A stretch of DNA of 64,000 nucleotides from Palsa-1439 sp050015495 (GCA_050015495.1 JBEKBH010000007.1:1-64000), one strand, 5' to 3'; shown: positions 24,829-33,061, counted from the stretch's first letter. A program made the numbers and translations. Notes: generated from the sequence alone by a model not told the origin.

Positions 24829-27531
24829 CTACACGATGAACGGATGCGCCTTCTCGGGATCGACTTTCAAGTCCTTGATCGCCTGCGCGACCACGCCCAT
24901 TTCGATCTCGCCCCTCTTGGCCAGTGAATAGAGCGTGCCGATGACCGTGCATTCGGCGTCAATCTCAAAGAAGCGGCGGAGATTTTCCCGCGTGTCGCTG
25001 CGGCCAAAGCCGTCCGTGCCGAGAGTGTCCAACCCGCCGGGAATCCACGGCGCGATCTGATCGGGCACGAGCTTGATGTTGTCCGAGACAGCCACGAAGA
25101 CGCCCTTCTCGCCTTCGAGCACCGTTTCCAGATACGACTTTCGCGGCGGTTCGGTCGGATGCAGCATGTTCCACCGGCTGCAACGCTGCTGGTCGGTCTT
25201 GAGCAACTTGTAGCTCGTGGCGCTCCACACGTCAGCGGAAACATCATAACGTTCCGCCAGGATTTCCTGCGCGCGCAACGCCTGGCGGATGATGGTGCCG
25301 CTGCCGAAAATGTGGGCCTTATGTTTCTTGCCGTCCGCGCCCTTGCGGAACTTGTACAATCCCTTGAGAATGCCGTCCTCGGCGCCCTCCGGCATCGGCG
25401 GCATCGCGTAGTTCTCATTGTAGAGCGACAGATAATAGAAGATATCCTCGCCCTCTTGATACATGCGGCGCATGCCGTCCTGAACGATGACCGCAATCTC
25501 GTACGCAAACGCCGGGTCGTACGACATCAACGTCGGGATCGTCGTCGCCACCAACTGGCTGTGGCCGTCCTGATGCTGCAACCCTTCGCCGTTCAGCGAG
25601 GTGCGTCCCGCGGTCGCGCCGAGCACAAACCCCTTGGCCTTGATGTCGCCAGCCAGCCACATCAGGTCGCCGACGCGCTGGAACCCGAACATCGAATAGT
25701 AGATGTAGAACGGAATCATGTTCACCGCATGATTCGCGTATGCCGTCCCCGCCGCGATGAACGACGACATGGAACCCGCCTCGGTGATGCCTTCTTCCAA
25801 AATCTGTCCGTCCCTGATCTCGTGGTAGTAGAGCAACGCCTCGCGATCGACGGGCTGGTACAGCTGCCCTTTCGGCGCGTAGATGCCGATCTCCCGAAAG
25901 AGCGCATCCATGCCGAACGTCCGCGCCTCATCGGGGATGATGGGGACGATGCGCTTGCCGATTTTGGCGTTCCGCAGCAGCAGGCTCAGCAATCGCACGA
26001 ACGCCATGGTGGTCGAGGCTTCCACGGGGCCGGATCCCTTGAACAACTCGGCAAACTCGCTCCGCGCCGGCACTTCGACCTTCGCGGCACGCAGTTGGCG
26101 CGACGGGAGGAATCCGCCTAACGCCTGGCGGCGTTCCAGCAGGTACCTTGTCTCCGGGCTGTCTGGTGGCGGACGATAAAACGGGGTCTGCGCCACTTCC
26201 TCGTCGCTGATGGGCACCTCGAACCGCTCGCGAAACTCGCGCAATTCCTTTTCGTTCATCTTCTTCTGCTGGTGACTGATGTTTCGTCCCTCACCAGCTT
26301 CGCCGAGACCGTAACCCTTCACCGTCTTGGCCAGAATCACCGTCGGCGCGCCCTTGTGTTCCACAGCGGCCTTGTACGCCGCATAAACTTTCTGCGGATC
26401 ATGGCCGCCGCGTACGAGCCGTTGAATCTGGTCATCGGAAAGATGGTTCACCAATTCGAGAAGTTCGGGATACTTGCCGAAGAAATGTTTGCGGGTGTAA
26501 CTGCCCGGCTCGACCGTGTACTTCTGGTAGTCTCCATCCACCGCTTCTTCCATCCGCTTGACGAGCAAACCCGACGTGTCGGCTTTCAACAGCGGGTCCC
26601 AAGTGGAACCCCAGATCACCTTGATCACATTCCAGCCCGCGCCGCGAAACGCGGCTTCGAGTTCCTGAATGATTTTGCCGTTGCCACGTACGGGACCGTC
26701 GAGGCGCTGCAGGTTGCAGTTGACCACCCAAACCAGATTGTCGAGTCCCTCGCGGGAGGCCAGCGTGAGCGCGCCGAGTGTTTCCGGCTCGTCGGTCTCG
26801 CCGTCGCCCACAAAACACCAGATCTTCGACTCTTCGCCCTGCACCAAACCACGCGCCCGCAGGTAGCGGCTGAATCGCGCCTGATAAATCGACATGATCG
26901 GGCCCAGCCCCATCGACACGGTCGGGAACTGCCAGAAATCCGGCATCAGGTACGGATGCGGATACGAGGAAAGTCCGCCGCCTTCGGCGAGTTCCTGCCG
27001 AAAATGCTGCAAATGATGTTCGTCGAGCCGGCGTTCGAGAAACGCCCGCGCGTAGTTGCCCGGTGACGCGTGGCCTTGAAAGTATACGAGGTCGGCGGGC
27101 CGATTGCCGTCGCCGCCGTGGAAAAAATGGTTGAAGCCGACTTCGTACAATGTGGCGCAGGAGGCATACGTGGAGATGTGACCGCCGAGGCCGGCATGGT
27201 CGCGGTTCGCGTTGACGACCATCGCCATGGCGTTCCAGCGGGCCAAACTCTTGATCCGCCGCTCGATTTCGCGATTGCCCGGGTACGGCGGCTCGTCCTC
27301 GGGCGGAATCGTGTTCACATACGGCGTGCTGATCGTCGACGGCATCTGGATGCCCGCCTCGCGCAAGCGTTTGGAGAGCTTGCTGAAGATCAAGGGGGCC
27401 TGTTCCGTTCCCTGGATTTTCAGGAAATATTCCAGGATAAATTCGAGCGAATCCAGCGACCGTTCGTCCTCACGACCGTTCCGGTTCGGCACCGATTCGC
27501 GCGGTTGTTCCAGCCGACCTGACGAAGCCAT
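24829..27531 (-). CDS. aceE: Pyruvate dehydrogenase E1, homodimeric type
   Basis: The 900-residue protein is close to the E. coli AceE length (887). It shows the family N-terminus (SLEFILEYFLK...), the H-x-x-T-Y/S cluster HISTYASCATLYEVG, and the TPP/Mg motif GDGETDEPETLGALTLAS ... VVNCNLQ. It has the long mobile loops and the C-terminal half typical of the one-chain E1. It decarboxylates pyruvate and reductively acetylates lipoyl-E2. The ATG at 27531 (MASSGRLE) is chosen because the upstream in-frame extension looks non-coding; the ribosome site is weak. It is the first gene of the PDH operon and is transcribed away from lplA, with ~90 bp between them. Confidence 0.95.
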   Translation of the reverse strand: MASSGRLEQPRESVPNRNGREDERSLDSLEFILEYFLKIQGTEQAPLIFSKLSKRLREAGIQMPSTISTPYVNTIPPEDEPPYPGNREIERRIKSLARWNAMAMVVNANRDHAGLGGHISTYASCATLYEVGFNHFFHGGDGNRPADLVYFQGHASPGNYARAFLERRLDEHHLQHFRQELAEGGGLSSYPHPYLMPDFWQFPTVSMGLGPIMSIYQARFSRYLRARGLVQGEESKIWCFVGDGETDEPETLGALTLASREGLDNLVWVVNCNLQRLDGPVRGNGKIIQELEAAFRGAGWNVIKVIWGSTWDPLLKADTSGLLVKRMEEAVDGDYQKYTVEPGSYTRKHFFGKYPELLELVNHLSDDQIQRLVRGGHDPQKVYAAYKAAVEHKGAPTVILAKTVKGYGLGEAGEGRNISHQQKKMNEKELREFRERFEVPISDEEVAQTPFYRPPPDSPETRYLLERRQALGGFLPSRQLRAAKVEVPARSEFAELFKGSGPVEASTTMAFVRLLSLLLRNAKIGKRIVPIIPDEARTFGMDALFREIGIYAPKGQLYQPVDREALLYYHEIRDGQILEEGITEAGSMSSFIAAGTAYANHAVNMIPFYIYYSMFGFQRVGDLMWLAGDIKAKGFVLGATAGRTSLNGEGLQHQDGHSQLVATTIPTLMSYDPAFAYEIAVIVQDGMRRMYQEGEDIFYYLSLYNENYAMPPMPEGAEDGILKGLYKFRKGADGKKHKAHIFGSGTIIRQALRAQEILAERYDVSADVWSATSYKLLKTDQQRCSRWNMLHPTEPPRKSYLETVLEGEKGVFVAVSDNIKLVPDQIAPWIPGGLDTLGTDGFGRSDTRENLRRFFEIDAECTVIGTLYSLAKRGEIEMGVVAQAIKDLKVDPEKAHPFIV

Positions 27532-27621
27532 AATTTGTTGTTGTTCTTTCGGTTCCACTCTCACAAAGTTACCCGAGCAACCATTGGATAATAATCCTTT
27601 TCCGGCCACAATCCAAGCGCC

Positions 27622-28341
27622 ATGAAATACTTAGACCGAACCCTCGGCACTGCGCAAGAGAATCTCGCGTGTGACGAGGCGCTGCTCGACGCGTGCGAAC
27701 AAGGCCACCCCGATGAGATCCTCCGCTTCTGGGAGCCGCGCCGGCACTTCGTGGTGCTCGGGTATTCTAACAAAGTTTCTGCTGAAGTGAACCTCGATTC
27801 CTGCCAGAAACTCGGGGTCCCCGTTTTGCGTCGGTGCAGCGGTGGCGGGACGGTGTTGCAGGGGCCGGGCTGCCTCAATTACGCGCTCGTTTTGAGGATT
27901 CGCGAGGGATCGGCCACGGAGAGTATTACTGAAGCCAACGCTTTCATCATGAACCGCAACCGCAATGCGCTCAACTTGCTGCTCGATGGCGAGGTCCTTA
28001 TTCAGGGTCACACGGACCTCACCCTGCAAGGACTCAAGTTTTCGGGCAACTCGCAGCGCCGCAAACGTCAGTTCCTCCTGTTTCACGGCTCGTTCCTGCT
28101 CGATCTCGATCTCGACCTCGTCGAACAAGCGCTCCGATTGCCCTCGAAACAGCCGTCGTACCGCCGCAACCGGGCCCACAAGGATTTCCTCACCAACCTG
28201 CCGCTGTCGGCAGACGCTGTGAAAGAGGCGATGAAAAACATTTGGGGCGCATCGGACATACTCGAAGACGTCCCCGAAAAACGGATCGAACGTCTCGTGC
28301 GCGAAAAATACGCGACGGATGACTGGAACTTCAAATTCTGA
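27622..28341 (+). CDS. lplA: Lipoate-protein ligase A-type enzyme
   Basis: The 239-residue protein has the biotin/lipoate ligase fold: RRCSGGGTVLQGPGCLNYAL (the R-R-x-x-G-G-G-x-V motif) at ~70 and LKFSGNSQRRKRQFLLFHGSFLLD (the K-x-S-G-N-x-Q-R segment) at ~139. It activates and attaches lipoate, or octanoate, to E2 lipoyl domains. It is transcribed divergently from aceE and probably serves the complex encoded next to it. The C-terminal accessory domain is short, as in LplA/LipM-type members of ~240 residues, so octanoyl transfer is an alternative. The start is the only good ATG. Confidence 0.88.
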   Translation: MKYLDRTLGTAQENLACDEALLDACEQGHPDEILRFWEPRRHFVVLGYSNKVSAEVNLDSCQKLGVPVLRRCSGGGTVLQGPGCLNYALVLRIREGSATESITEANAFIMNRNRNALNLLLDGEVLIQGHTDLTLQGLKFSGNSQRRKRQFLLFHGSFLLDLDLDLVEQALRLPSKQPSYRRNRAHKDFLTNLPLSADAVKEAMKNIWGASDILEDVPEKRIERLVREKYATDDWNFKF

Positions 28342-28387
28342 GCCGCTGGTTGTTGCAGCGCGCGCCCACACGCGGTAGAATCATCCC

Positions 28388-28822
28388 ATGAAAATCCCCG
28401 GTCTTCGCAGTCCATATGAACGAGTCGGTGGTTTGGTTTATTTCGGGCGGATGCTCGACAAGATCAAGCTGCACGCCAAAGGCCAGTTGCCGGCTGATTA
28501 TATCGGCAATCTTGGCAGCGGCTTTGATGGCTCCTGCTGCAGGTTCCTCGGCGTGAAGTATGAAGATGTCGTGGCGCGGGTGAAGCTCGGCGGCGAAGAC
28601 CAGGAAATCCTCGACTGGTGTTTCGCCAAGGGCCGAAAACCGTCGCCGGAAGAAATCGGCGTGTGGAGCGATTACCTGCGCAAACGCGGCTGGCGGGATG
28701 ACGCCAGCAAGCGCCTCGCCGAGCGCAAGCAGGAATCCGGGTTCGCCGGTCGCGACGATATCCAGGCGTTCTTCGACTACCTCGATGCCGACGAAGGCCG
28801 CGACGTTCGCAGGCAATGGTAA
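28388..28822 (+). CDS. DUF5069 family protein
   Basis: The 144-residue soluble protein carries the DUF5069 pattern: GLRSPYERVGGLVYFGRMLD, then KIKLHAKGQLP, an N-L-G-x-G-F-D-x-S-C-C-x-F-L-G block, and a C-terminal helix-rich part. The function of the family is unknown. It is common in Verrucomicrobiota and Planctomycetota, which supports the taxonomic reading. It starts 46 nt after lplA on the same strand and precedes larC by ~80 bp. No signal peptide or cofactor motif is seen. Confidence 0.85.
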   Translation: MKIPGLRSPYERVGGLVYFGRMLDKIKLHAKGQLPADYIGNLGSGFDGSCCRFLGVKYEDVVARVKLGGEDQEILDWCFAKGRKPSPEEIGVWSDYLRKRGWRDDASKRLAERKQESGFAGRDDIQAFFDYLDADEGRDVRRQW

Positions 28823-28904
28823 ACGTGGGCGTCCCCTGCGACGGTGCAGGTGGACACGGGGGAAGCGCATCTGTTAGTATCCGAGCCGCAGTTTGCTGGC
28901 AGAC

Positions 28905-30122
28905 ATGAAACTTATCTACCTCGATTGTTTTGCGGGGATCAGCGGCGATATGTTTCTCGGCGCGCTCCTCGACCTCGGCGTGTCGGAAAATGCGTTGCGC
29001 GCGGAGTTGTCGAAACTCCAACTGCCGGGGTACCAAATCTCGTCCCGACGGGTGATCAAGCAGAACATTTCCGCGACGAAGTTTGACGTGATCACCATGG
29101 AAGATTCGACGCCTCATAGAGGCGTCGCTACAGAACACCACGAACACCGAGGGTACTCTGAAATCATCGCCATGATCGAGAAGAGCGCGCTTTCGTCGGC
29201 AGTCAAGGAACACGCCCAGCGCATCTTTCGCCGAATCGGCGAAGCCGAAGCGAAGATTCACGGGATTCCGCTCGACAAAGTCCACTTCCACGAAATCGGC
29301 GCGGTGGATTCGATTGTGGACATTGTCGGCGCGTGCATCGCGGTCGAGGCCCTGGGCGTGGATGAAATCCAGGCGTCGCCGCCGCGGCTCGGCTCGGGGT
29401 TTGTCGAGACGGCGCACGGCCGGTTTCCCGTGCCGGCCCCGGCCACGCTGGAATTGCTCAAGGGAATCCCCGTGGAATCGTCGTCCGACCCCGTCGAGTT
29501 GGTGACGCCGACGGGCGCGGCGTTGCTGGCGGAGTTTTGCGCGAAATTCGGGCCGATGCCGGCGATGAACATCGAGAAGATCGGGTACGGGGCCGGGACG
29601 CGCGACCTGGACAAGGCCCCGAACGTGCTTCGCGCCGTGCTCGGCGTTGCGTCGGCTGCCTCGACTCGTTCCGCCGATGAAACCGACGCGGTAGCGGTGA
29701 TCGAGACGAACATCGACGACATGAATCCGCAATTGTTCGGCGACGTGATGGAGCGATTGCTGGCGGCGGGCGCGTTGGACGTGTTCCTGACGCCCGTGCA
29801 GATGAAGAAGAATCGGCCCGGCACGCTGCTGACGGTCCTGTGCGAGCGCAATCACGTCGATGCGCTGGCGGAACTGCTGCTCACGCACACGACGACCTTC
29901 GGCGTGCGCGTCCACGAGGCGCAACGGCGCAAACTCGCGAGGGAAATTGTGACGGTGAAGACGAAGTTCGGCGAGATTGCGGTGAAAATCGGGCGGTTGG
30001 GCGGCAAGATTGTGGCGCGGTCGCCCGAATTCGACTCGTGCCAACGGGCGGCGGCGCGGTTCAATATCAGCGTGAAGGACGTGTACAATGAGGCGGCGCG
30101 CGTCGCGGCGGAAACGTTATGA
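28905..30122 (+). CDS. larC: LarC, nickel-pincer cofactor biosynthesis protein
   Basis: The 405-residue protein matches LarC. It begins MKLIYLDCFAGISGDMFLGALLDLG, has the HFHEIGAVDSIVDIVG motif at ~120-135, and continues through the C-terminal half with IETNIDDMNPQ and MKKNRPGTLLTVL. LarC inserts nickel into the pyridinium bis-thiocarboxylate nucleotide of lactate racemase. In Lactobacillus the gene is split by a programmed frameshift; here it is continuous. A His-rich insertion (TPHRGVATEHHEHRG) around residue 68 is encoded by a hairpin sequence and may be an inserted repeat. LarA, LarB and LarE are not in this window. The start at 28905 follows the family N-terminus; the stop overlaps the next gene's ATG. 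Confidence 0.88.
   Translation: MKLIYLDCFAGISGDMFLGALLDLGVSENALRAELSKLQLPGYQISSRRVIKQNISATKFDVITMEDSTPHRGVATEHHEHRGYSEIIAMIEKSALSSAVKEHAQRIFRRIGEAEAKIHGIPLDKVHFHEIGAVDSIVDIVGACIAVEALGVDEIQASPPRLGSGFVETAHGRFPVPAPATLELLKGIPVESSSDPVELVTPTGAALLAEFCAKFGPMPAMNIEKIGYGAGTRDLDKAPNVLRAVLGVASAASTRSADETDAVAVIETNIDDMNPQLFGDVMERLLAAGALDVFLTPVQMKKNRPGTLLTVLCERNHVDALAELLLTHTTTFGVRVHEAQRRKLAREIVTVKTKFGEIAVKIGRLGGKIVARSPEFDSCQRAAARFNISVKDVYNEAARVAAETL
29107..29127. repeat. REP-like hairpin inside larC
   Basis: A 9-bp perfect stem (CGACGCCTC and its complement) with loop ATA is followed by GCTACA. It lies in frame within larC and encodes part of the His-rich loop, so translation is not broken. Its form is that of small intergenic repeats, not of the surrounding larC sequence. 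Confidence 0.6.
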
Positions 30123-30292
30123 TCGATCAGGCGTTGCTCGACATGCTGGCGTGTCCGAAGTGCCGGGCGGACGTCAAAGTCGAGGGCGAGAAGATCGTCT
30201 GCACCAATCCGCAGTGCGGTTTGCGGTACCCGATCCGTGACGGGATTCCCGTGATGCTAATCGATGAGGCCGAACAACCCCGAGGACGATGA
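30119..30292 (+). CDS. Trm112-like small zinc-ribbon protein
   Basis: A 57-codon gene starts MIDQALLDMLACPKCRADV and continues with CTNPQCGLRYPIRDGIPVMLIDEA. This is the Trm112/YcaR (UPF0434) pattern: CPxC and CxxxxC zinc ligands followed by the conserved Y-P-I-R-D-G-I-P-V-M-L motif. Bacterial members are small and bind partner methyltransferases or assist cell-envelope enzymes. It is wedged between larC and the glycosyltransferase with ATGA overlaps at both ends (30119-30122 and 30289-30292), so the three genes are almost certainly translated as one unit. Confidence 0.85.
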   Translation: MIDQALLDMLACPKCRADVKVEGEKIVCTNPQCGLRYPIRDGIPVMLIDEAEQPRGR

Positions 30293-31026
30293 GCCAGCCG
30301 ACTCTTTCCGTGATCGTTCCCGCGTGGAACGAGGAGAAATACATTGGCCGGGCGATTGACTCGTTGAAGCGCGCCGCGGAGGTGTACCAGCGCGAGCGCG
30401 GCTGCGACGCGGAGATTATCGCGGTCGACAACAACAGCCAGGACAGGACGGGCACGGTGGCGCGGGAGCATGGCGCGCAGGTGGTGGTCGAGCCGGTCAA
30501 TAACATTGGCAAGGCGCGCAACGCGGGCGTGAAGGCGGCGCGGGGCAAGTACATTGCGTTTTGCGACGCGGACAACCAAGTCACCGAGAACCTGCTGGTC
30601 CTGATCCACGATCACCTGGAGGACCCGAAGATCGCGGGTGGCGGCACGTGGATCGAACCCGAGCGGCGCAATTTCAAGATCAGCTTTTTTTATTTGTTGT
30701 GGGGCATTTACGTTCGGAGCAGCGGCGTGGGCGTGGGGATGATGCATTGCCGCAAGGCGGACTTCGAGACGTTTGGCGGATTCGACGAATCGATCTACGC
30801 CGCGGAGGACGTGCAGCTCGCGTACGATTTGAAAAAGATCGGCAAACCGCGCGGGCAGAAGTTCGAGTTGATCCACAAGGGCTGGATCATCACCTCGACG
30901 CGCAAGATCGACCAGACGCCGCTGGTCACGATGATCGCGAAACTGGTCGGGTTCGGGTTCGGACTGCAGAAGAAGATTCGCAGCAAGGAGTACTGCGAAC
31001 ACTGGTACGAGAAGGCGGCGCGGTAG
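30289..31026 (+). CDS. Family 2 glycosyltransferase
   Basis: The 245-residue protein is a GT-A fold enzyme: SVIVPAWNEEKYIGRAIDSL at the N-terminus, IIAVDNNSQDRT (nucleotide-sugar binding), the metal-binding CDADN (D-x-D) around residue 96, and the acceptor ED motif in YAAEDVQLAYDLKK. There is one hydrophobic stretch (FFYLLWGIYV) but no clear multi-pass membrane domain. It probably transfers a sugar to a lipid or polysaccharide acceptor at the membrane. It is translationally coupled to the Trm112-like gene. A stem-loop and the convergent Rieske gene follow. Confidence 0.88.
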   Translation: MSQPTLSVIVPAWNEEKYIGRAIDSLKRAAEVYQRERGCDAEIIAVDNNSQDRTGTVAREHGAQVVVEPVNNIGKARNAGVKAARGKYIAFCDADNQVTENLLVLIHDHLEDPKIAGGGTWIEPERRNFKISFFYLLWGIYVRSSGVGVGMMHCRKADFETFGGFDESIYAAEDVQLAYDLKKIGKPRGQKFELIHKGWIITSTRKIDQTPLVTMIAKLVGFGFGLQKKIRSKEYCEHWYEKAAR

Positions 31027-31068
31027 CACGTCGCCAAACTTCGATTGACGGGCACCCCCTCACCTTAA

Positions 31069-31091
31069 TCCTCTCCCCCAAGGGGAGAGGA
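31069..31091. terminator. Stem-loop between convergent genes
   Basis: A 10-bp perfect stem (TCCTCTCCCC) with a CAA loop lies between the rightward glycosyltransferase (stop 31026) and the leftward Rieske gene (stop 31100). It may act as a bidirectional terminator. The surrounding CTCACCTTAATCCTCTCCCC string is of a type I associate with intergenic repeats in many bacteria. Confidence 0.65.
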
Positions 31092-31099
31092 GAATCACT

Positions 31100-31456
31100 T
31101 CAGGTTTTTTCCGTCGGCGCGTCCAGATACACCGCGCCGTTCTCGATGACCAGCGGGAGGCGTTCGAGGGATTTGCCCTGGCCGGGGCCGCCGACGCATT
31201 TGCCCGCGTGAGGCTCGTACACCGATCCGTGGGTTTTGCAGACGAAGAGCTTCGCGTCGCAGGTGAAGAAATCGTTGTCGTCGAGGTCGAGCGTGATCGG
31301 GAGGTGGACGCAACGGTTGACGAACGCGACGAATTCGCCCTGGACGTTTGCGAGGAACGCCTCGGTGGATTGACCGCGAAGGACGACGGCGAACTTCTTC
31401 GTTGCGCCCGGCGGCAACTCGTCCACGCGTGCCAGCAACATCCTGCCCCCATTCAC
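31100..31456 (-). CDS. Rieske-type [2Fe-2S] protein
   Basis: The 118-residue protein has the two Rieske cluster motifs, C-x-H in NRCVHLP (~47-51) and C-x-x-H in FVCKTHGSVYEP (~71-82), then HAGKCVGGPGQG and a final strand. It lacks a membrane anchor and resembles the soluble ferredoxin or dioxygenase-component type. It probably carries electrons to an unidentified partner. The start may be the ATG at 31456 or the internal methionine five codons later; neither has a strong ribosome site. No oxygenase gene lies beside it. Confidence 0.85.
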   Translation of the reverse strand: MNGGRMLLARVDELPPGATKKFAVVLRGQSTEAFLANVQGEFVAFVNRCVHLPITLDLDDNDFFTCDAKLFVCKTHGSVYEPHAGKCVGGPGQGKSLERLPLVIENGAVYLDAPTEKT

Positions 31457-31537
31457 ACGGTCAGCTTAGGCGGCGCGACGAGGACAGGCAAGCCACAGAT
31501 TCACGCAGATGGGAACCTCGATCAAGCAGTCGCGTAG

Positions 31538-32074
31538 TTACTGAAGGGCGCGCTGTTGGGCGTAGAGGAGGACTTCGTCGGTGCGTTTGGCGACGGGCGC
31601 GGGATTGGTGCTTCCTTCGGCGACGACCCAACTCGGGTTGTCTTTGGCGAATCCGCCTCCCGGTTTTACGCACACGTACACGCTCCACAGGCACAATCCG
31701 GAACCGACATGAAGCGGGACGCGAACGGCCATGTAGGGCGCGCTCGGCCCGTGGGTCCGCACGGTGACGGTCGATCCCATGCCGAAGCTGAACTGCGAGG
31801 GTGGTTCGACGCGCAGGCCGTAGGCCACGGGAGCTTTGTCAGAGGTCGGCGTATAGAACGGCGGGGCGTTGGCGTCGGCCACGGCATCGGCGATGCAGAG
31901 GGTGGCCTCGCGAACGAGATTACTGACCACGTCGTCGGTGAGATGGGGCAATGTCGCTTGAAGCGCGGCTGGTCCCCTGTCGGCGCACGGATCGCGGTCG
32001 CCGCAACCGAGGAACGCCGTCGCTACAAGCAGGGCAGCGGCGCCGCAGAGAGCAGATCGCGTTTGGATTCTCAT
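31538..32074 (-). CDS. Putative lipoprotein, unknown function
   Basis: The 178-residue product begins MRIQTRSALCGAAALLVATAFLGCGDRDPC, a lipoprotein-type signal with the likely lipidated cysteine in FLGCG. The mature part has several cysteines and Pro-rich stretches and no family I recognise. I place the start at 32074. The frame stays open to 32164, but that extension runs through a 23-bp palindrome and is unlikely to be coding. It probably sits at a membrane facing the periplasm. Confidence 0.6.
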   Translation of the reverse strand: MRIQTRSALCGAAALLVATAFLGCGDRDPCADRGPAALQATLPHLTDDVVSNLVREATLCIADAVADANAPPFYTPTSDKAPVAYGLRVEPPSQFSFGMGSTVTVRTHGPSAPYMAVRVPLHVGSGLCLWSVYVCVKPGGGFAKDNPSWVVAEGSTNPAPVAKRTDEVLLYAQQRALQ

Positions 32075-32146
32075 CGCTGTCCGTACCGGTACATCATCGA
32101 CGGCTGACTGCAAGCTATATGCGAGAGGCGCTGCGGCGGTTTGGAT

Positions 32147-32169
32147 GATAGATGTCAGTGACATCTATC
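32147..32169. repeat. Perfect 23-bp palindrome (pair A, first)
   Basis: Arms of 11 bp (GATAGATGTCA and its exact complement) surround a central G at 32158. It begins GATA and ends TATC like the three other members of this group. It lies 73 bp upstream of the lipoprotein start on that gene's strand. Confidence 0.85.
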
Positions 32170-32200
32170 GTGTCAAGGCGGTGGCGGGACCGATGAGGCG

Positions 32201-32223
32201 GATACATTAGTGACTAATGTATC
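32201..32223. repeat. Perfect 23-bp palindrome (pair A, second)
   Basis: Arms of 11 bp (GATACATTAGT and its exact complement) surround a central G at 32212, 54 bp from the centre of the first palindrome. Length, GATA/TATC ends and a single-base centre are shared; the inner arms differ. Confidence 0.85.
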
Positions 32224-32551
32224 AGGGGATAACGGGGAGCCTACTTCGCCGGGGCGGCTACCATTCGACAGGCTCAGGGCAAGCGAAGGCCGGGGGCGAG
32301 CTTCACCACGAAGCCACGAAGAACGCGAAGGTGAAGGCGCCTACTTCGCTGAAGCTTGACGTTTCGGCGTCGAAGGCCAGGGGAGGCACTTACGGAGGAA
32401 ACTCGAAATCCGAATGCCGAATTTCGAGACGCATTTCGAAAGGCAGGGACGAAGGTTCACAGACGGATGGGGAAGCGGGAAGGTGCCTAGGTGATGGAGG
32501 CAAACCGGGAGCCGCGAGAGGGAGGGCAAGCCCTACGACTGGACGGCGCGG
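32224..32551. repeat. Repeat-rich spacer sharing words with 62.75-62.95 kb
   Basis: No gene is recognisable. The spacer contains TTCACCACGAAG (32302), further ACGAAG words, a CTTCGCTGAAGCT word and a GACAGGCTCAGGGC string. The first and the CTTCGCTGAAGCT word also occur in the spacer at 62753-62835, which likewise carries a pair of 23-bp palindromes. It looks like non-coding dispersed repeat material. Confidence 0.55.
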
Positions 32552-32812
32552 CTACCGGTAGACGAGCGGGTATTGGGCGAGGCGGGTGAGCGAGTCGAGG
32601 TGGAGGTCGACGTCGAGGTTTGGCCAGTGGAGGTGGTGGCGGTGGAGCAATTGGACGTGGAGAACGTCGCGGACGCGGGCCTTCTCGAACCACGGGAAAT
32701 CCTCGTGGGGCAGGAAGTATTCCCGGTCTTGCACCCAGAGCCAAATGCCGTGGGCGGAGATGTTGGTGACTTCAACCTGGGAAGTGTGTTCGCCAAGCTT
32801 CGATGATTTCAT
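32552..32812 (-). CDS. DUF2442 family protein
   Basis: The 86-residue protein shows the DUF2442 pattern: VEVTNISAHGIWLWVQDREYFL, then DFPWF, a V-x-x-V-x-x-L-H-R-H-H-L-H-W-P-N-L-D-V-D-L block and SL at the end. This family usually follows a DUF4160 gene in an overlapping pair; that partner lies directly upstream here but is broken. The pair is often suspected to be toxin-antitoxin-like, which is not proven. The ATG at 32812 lies 40 bp inside the 3' end of the DUF4160 frame. The product looks intact. Confidence 0.85.
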   Translation of the reverse strand: MKSSKLGEHTSQVEVTNISAHGIWLWVQDREYFLPHEDFPWFEKARVRDVLHVQLLHRHHLHWPNLDVDLHLDSLTRLAQYPLVYR

Positions 32813-33061
32813 CGCGATGATCCTCAATCAGTTTCTTCACAGCGGTCAATTGCTGGCGCGTCAGGCCATAATTCTTGACCAGTGAGACGCGCGGGTGAAC
32901 CCAAAATTGCGACCTAGGATACTGCGTGGTCGCGTCTCGTCGGACTCGGCTTCGCCTCGCCGTCCCCACAATATACATGATACATGAACGTGCACGCGTT
33001 TCTCCTCGCGGGAGAAGAAAAAGAACCGGTACGGCCCGAAGCGAAACACAGTCGGACTCAC
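32772..33061 (-). pseudogene. DUF4160 gene disrupted by a small insertion
   Basis: From a GTG at 33061 the frame encodes the DUF4160 beginning (SPTVFRFGPYRFFFFSREEK, then HVHVSC). The family's second half resumes in another phase as FWVHPRVSLVKNYG and LTRQQL, ending HFPG at 32772. Between them are about 65 bp (~32905-32972) that match no part of the family and carry the string GTGGTCGCGTCTCG, a close copy of which occurs at 63795. The gene is therefore frameshifted by an inserted repeat and should not make a full protein. Confidence 0.7.

Noticed and set aside
25159..26121. Plus-strand frame of 320 codons inside aceE
   Set aside because: It is a His/Arg-rich shadow of a well-conserved aceE region.
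28464..30044. Minus-strand frame of 526 codons opposite larC
   Set aside because: Its composition is shadow-like, and larC on the plus strand is fully supported by motifs and overlaps.
32147..32223. CRISPR array
   Set aside because: Only two palindromes with different arms and no equal-length spacers. The same applies at 62.9 kb, and no cas genes are present.
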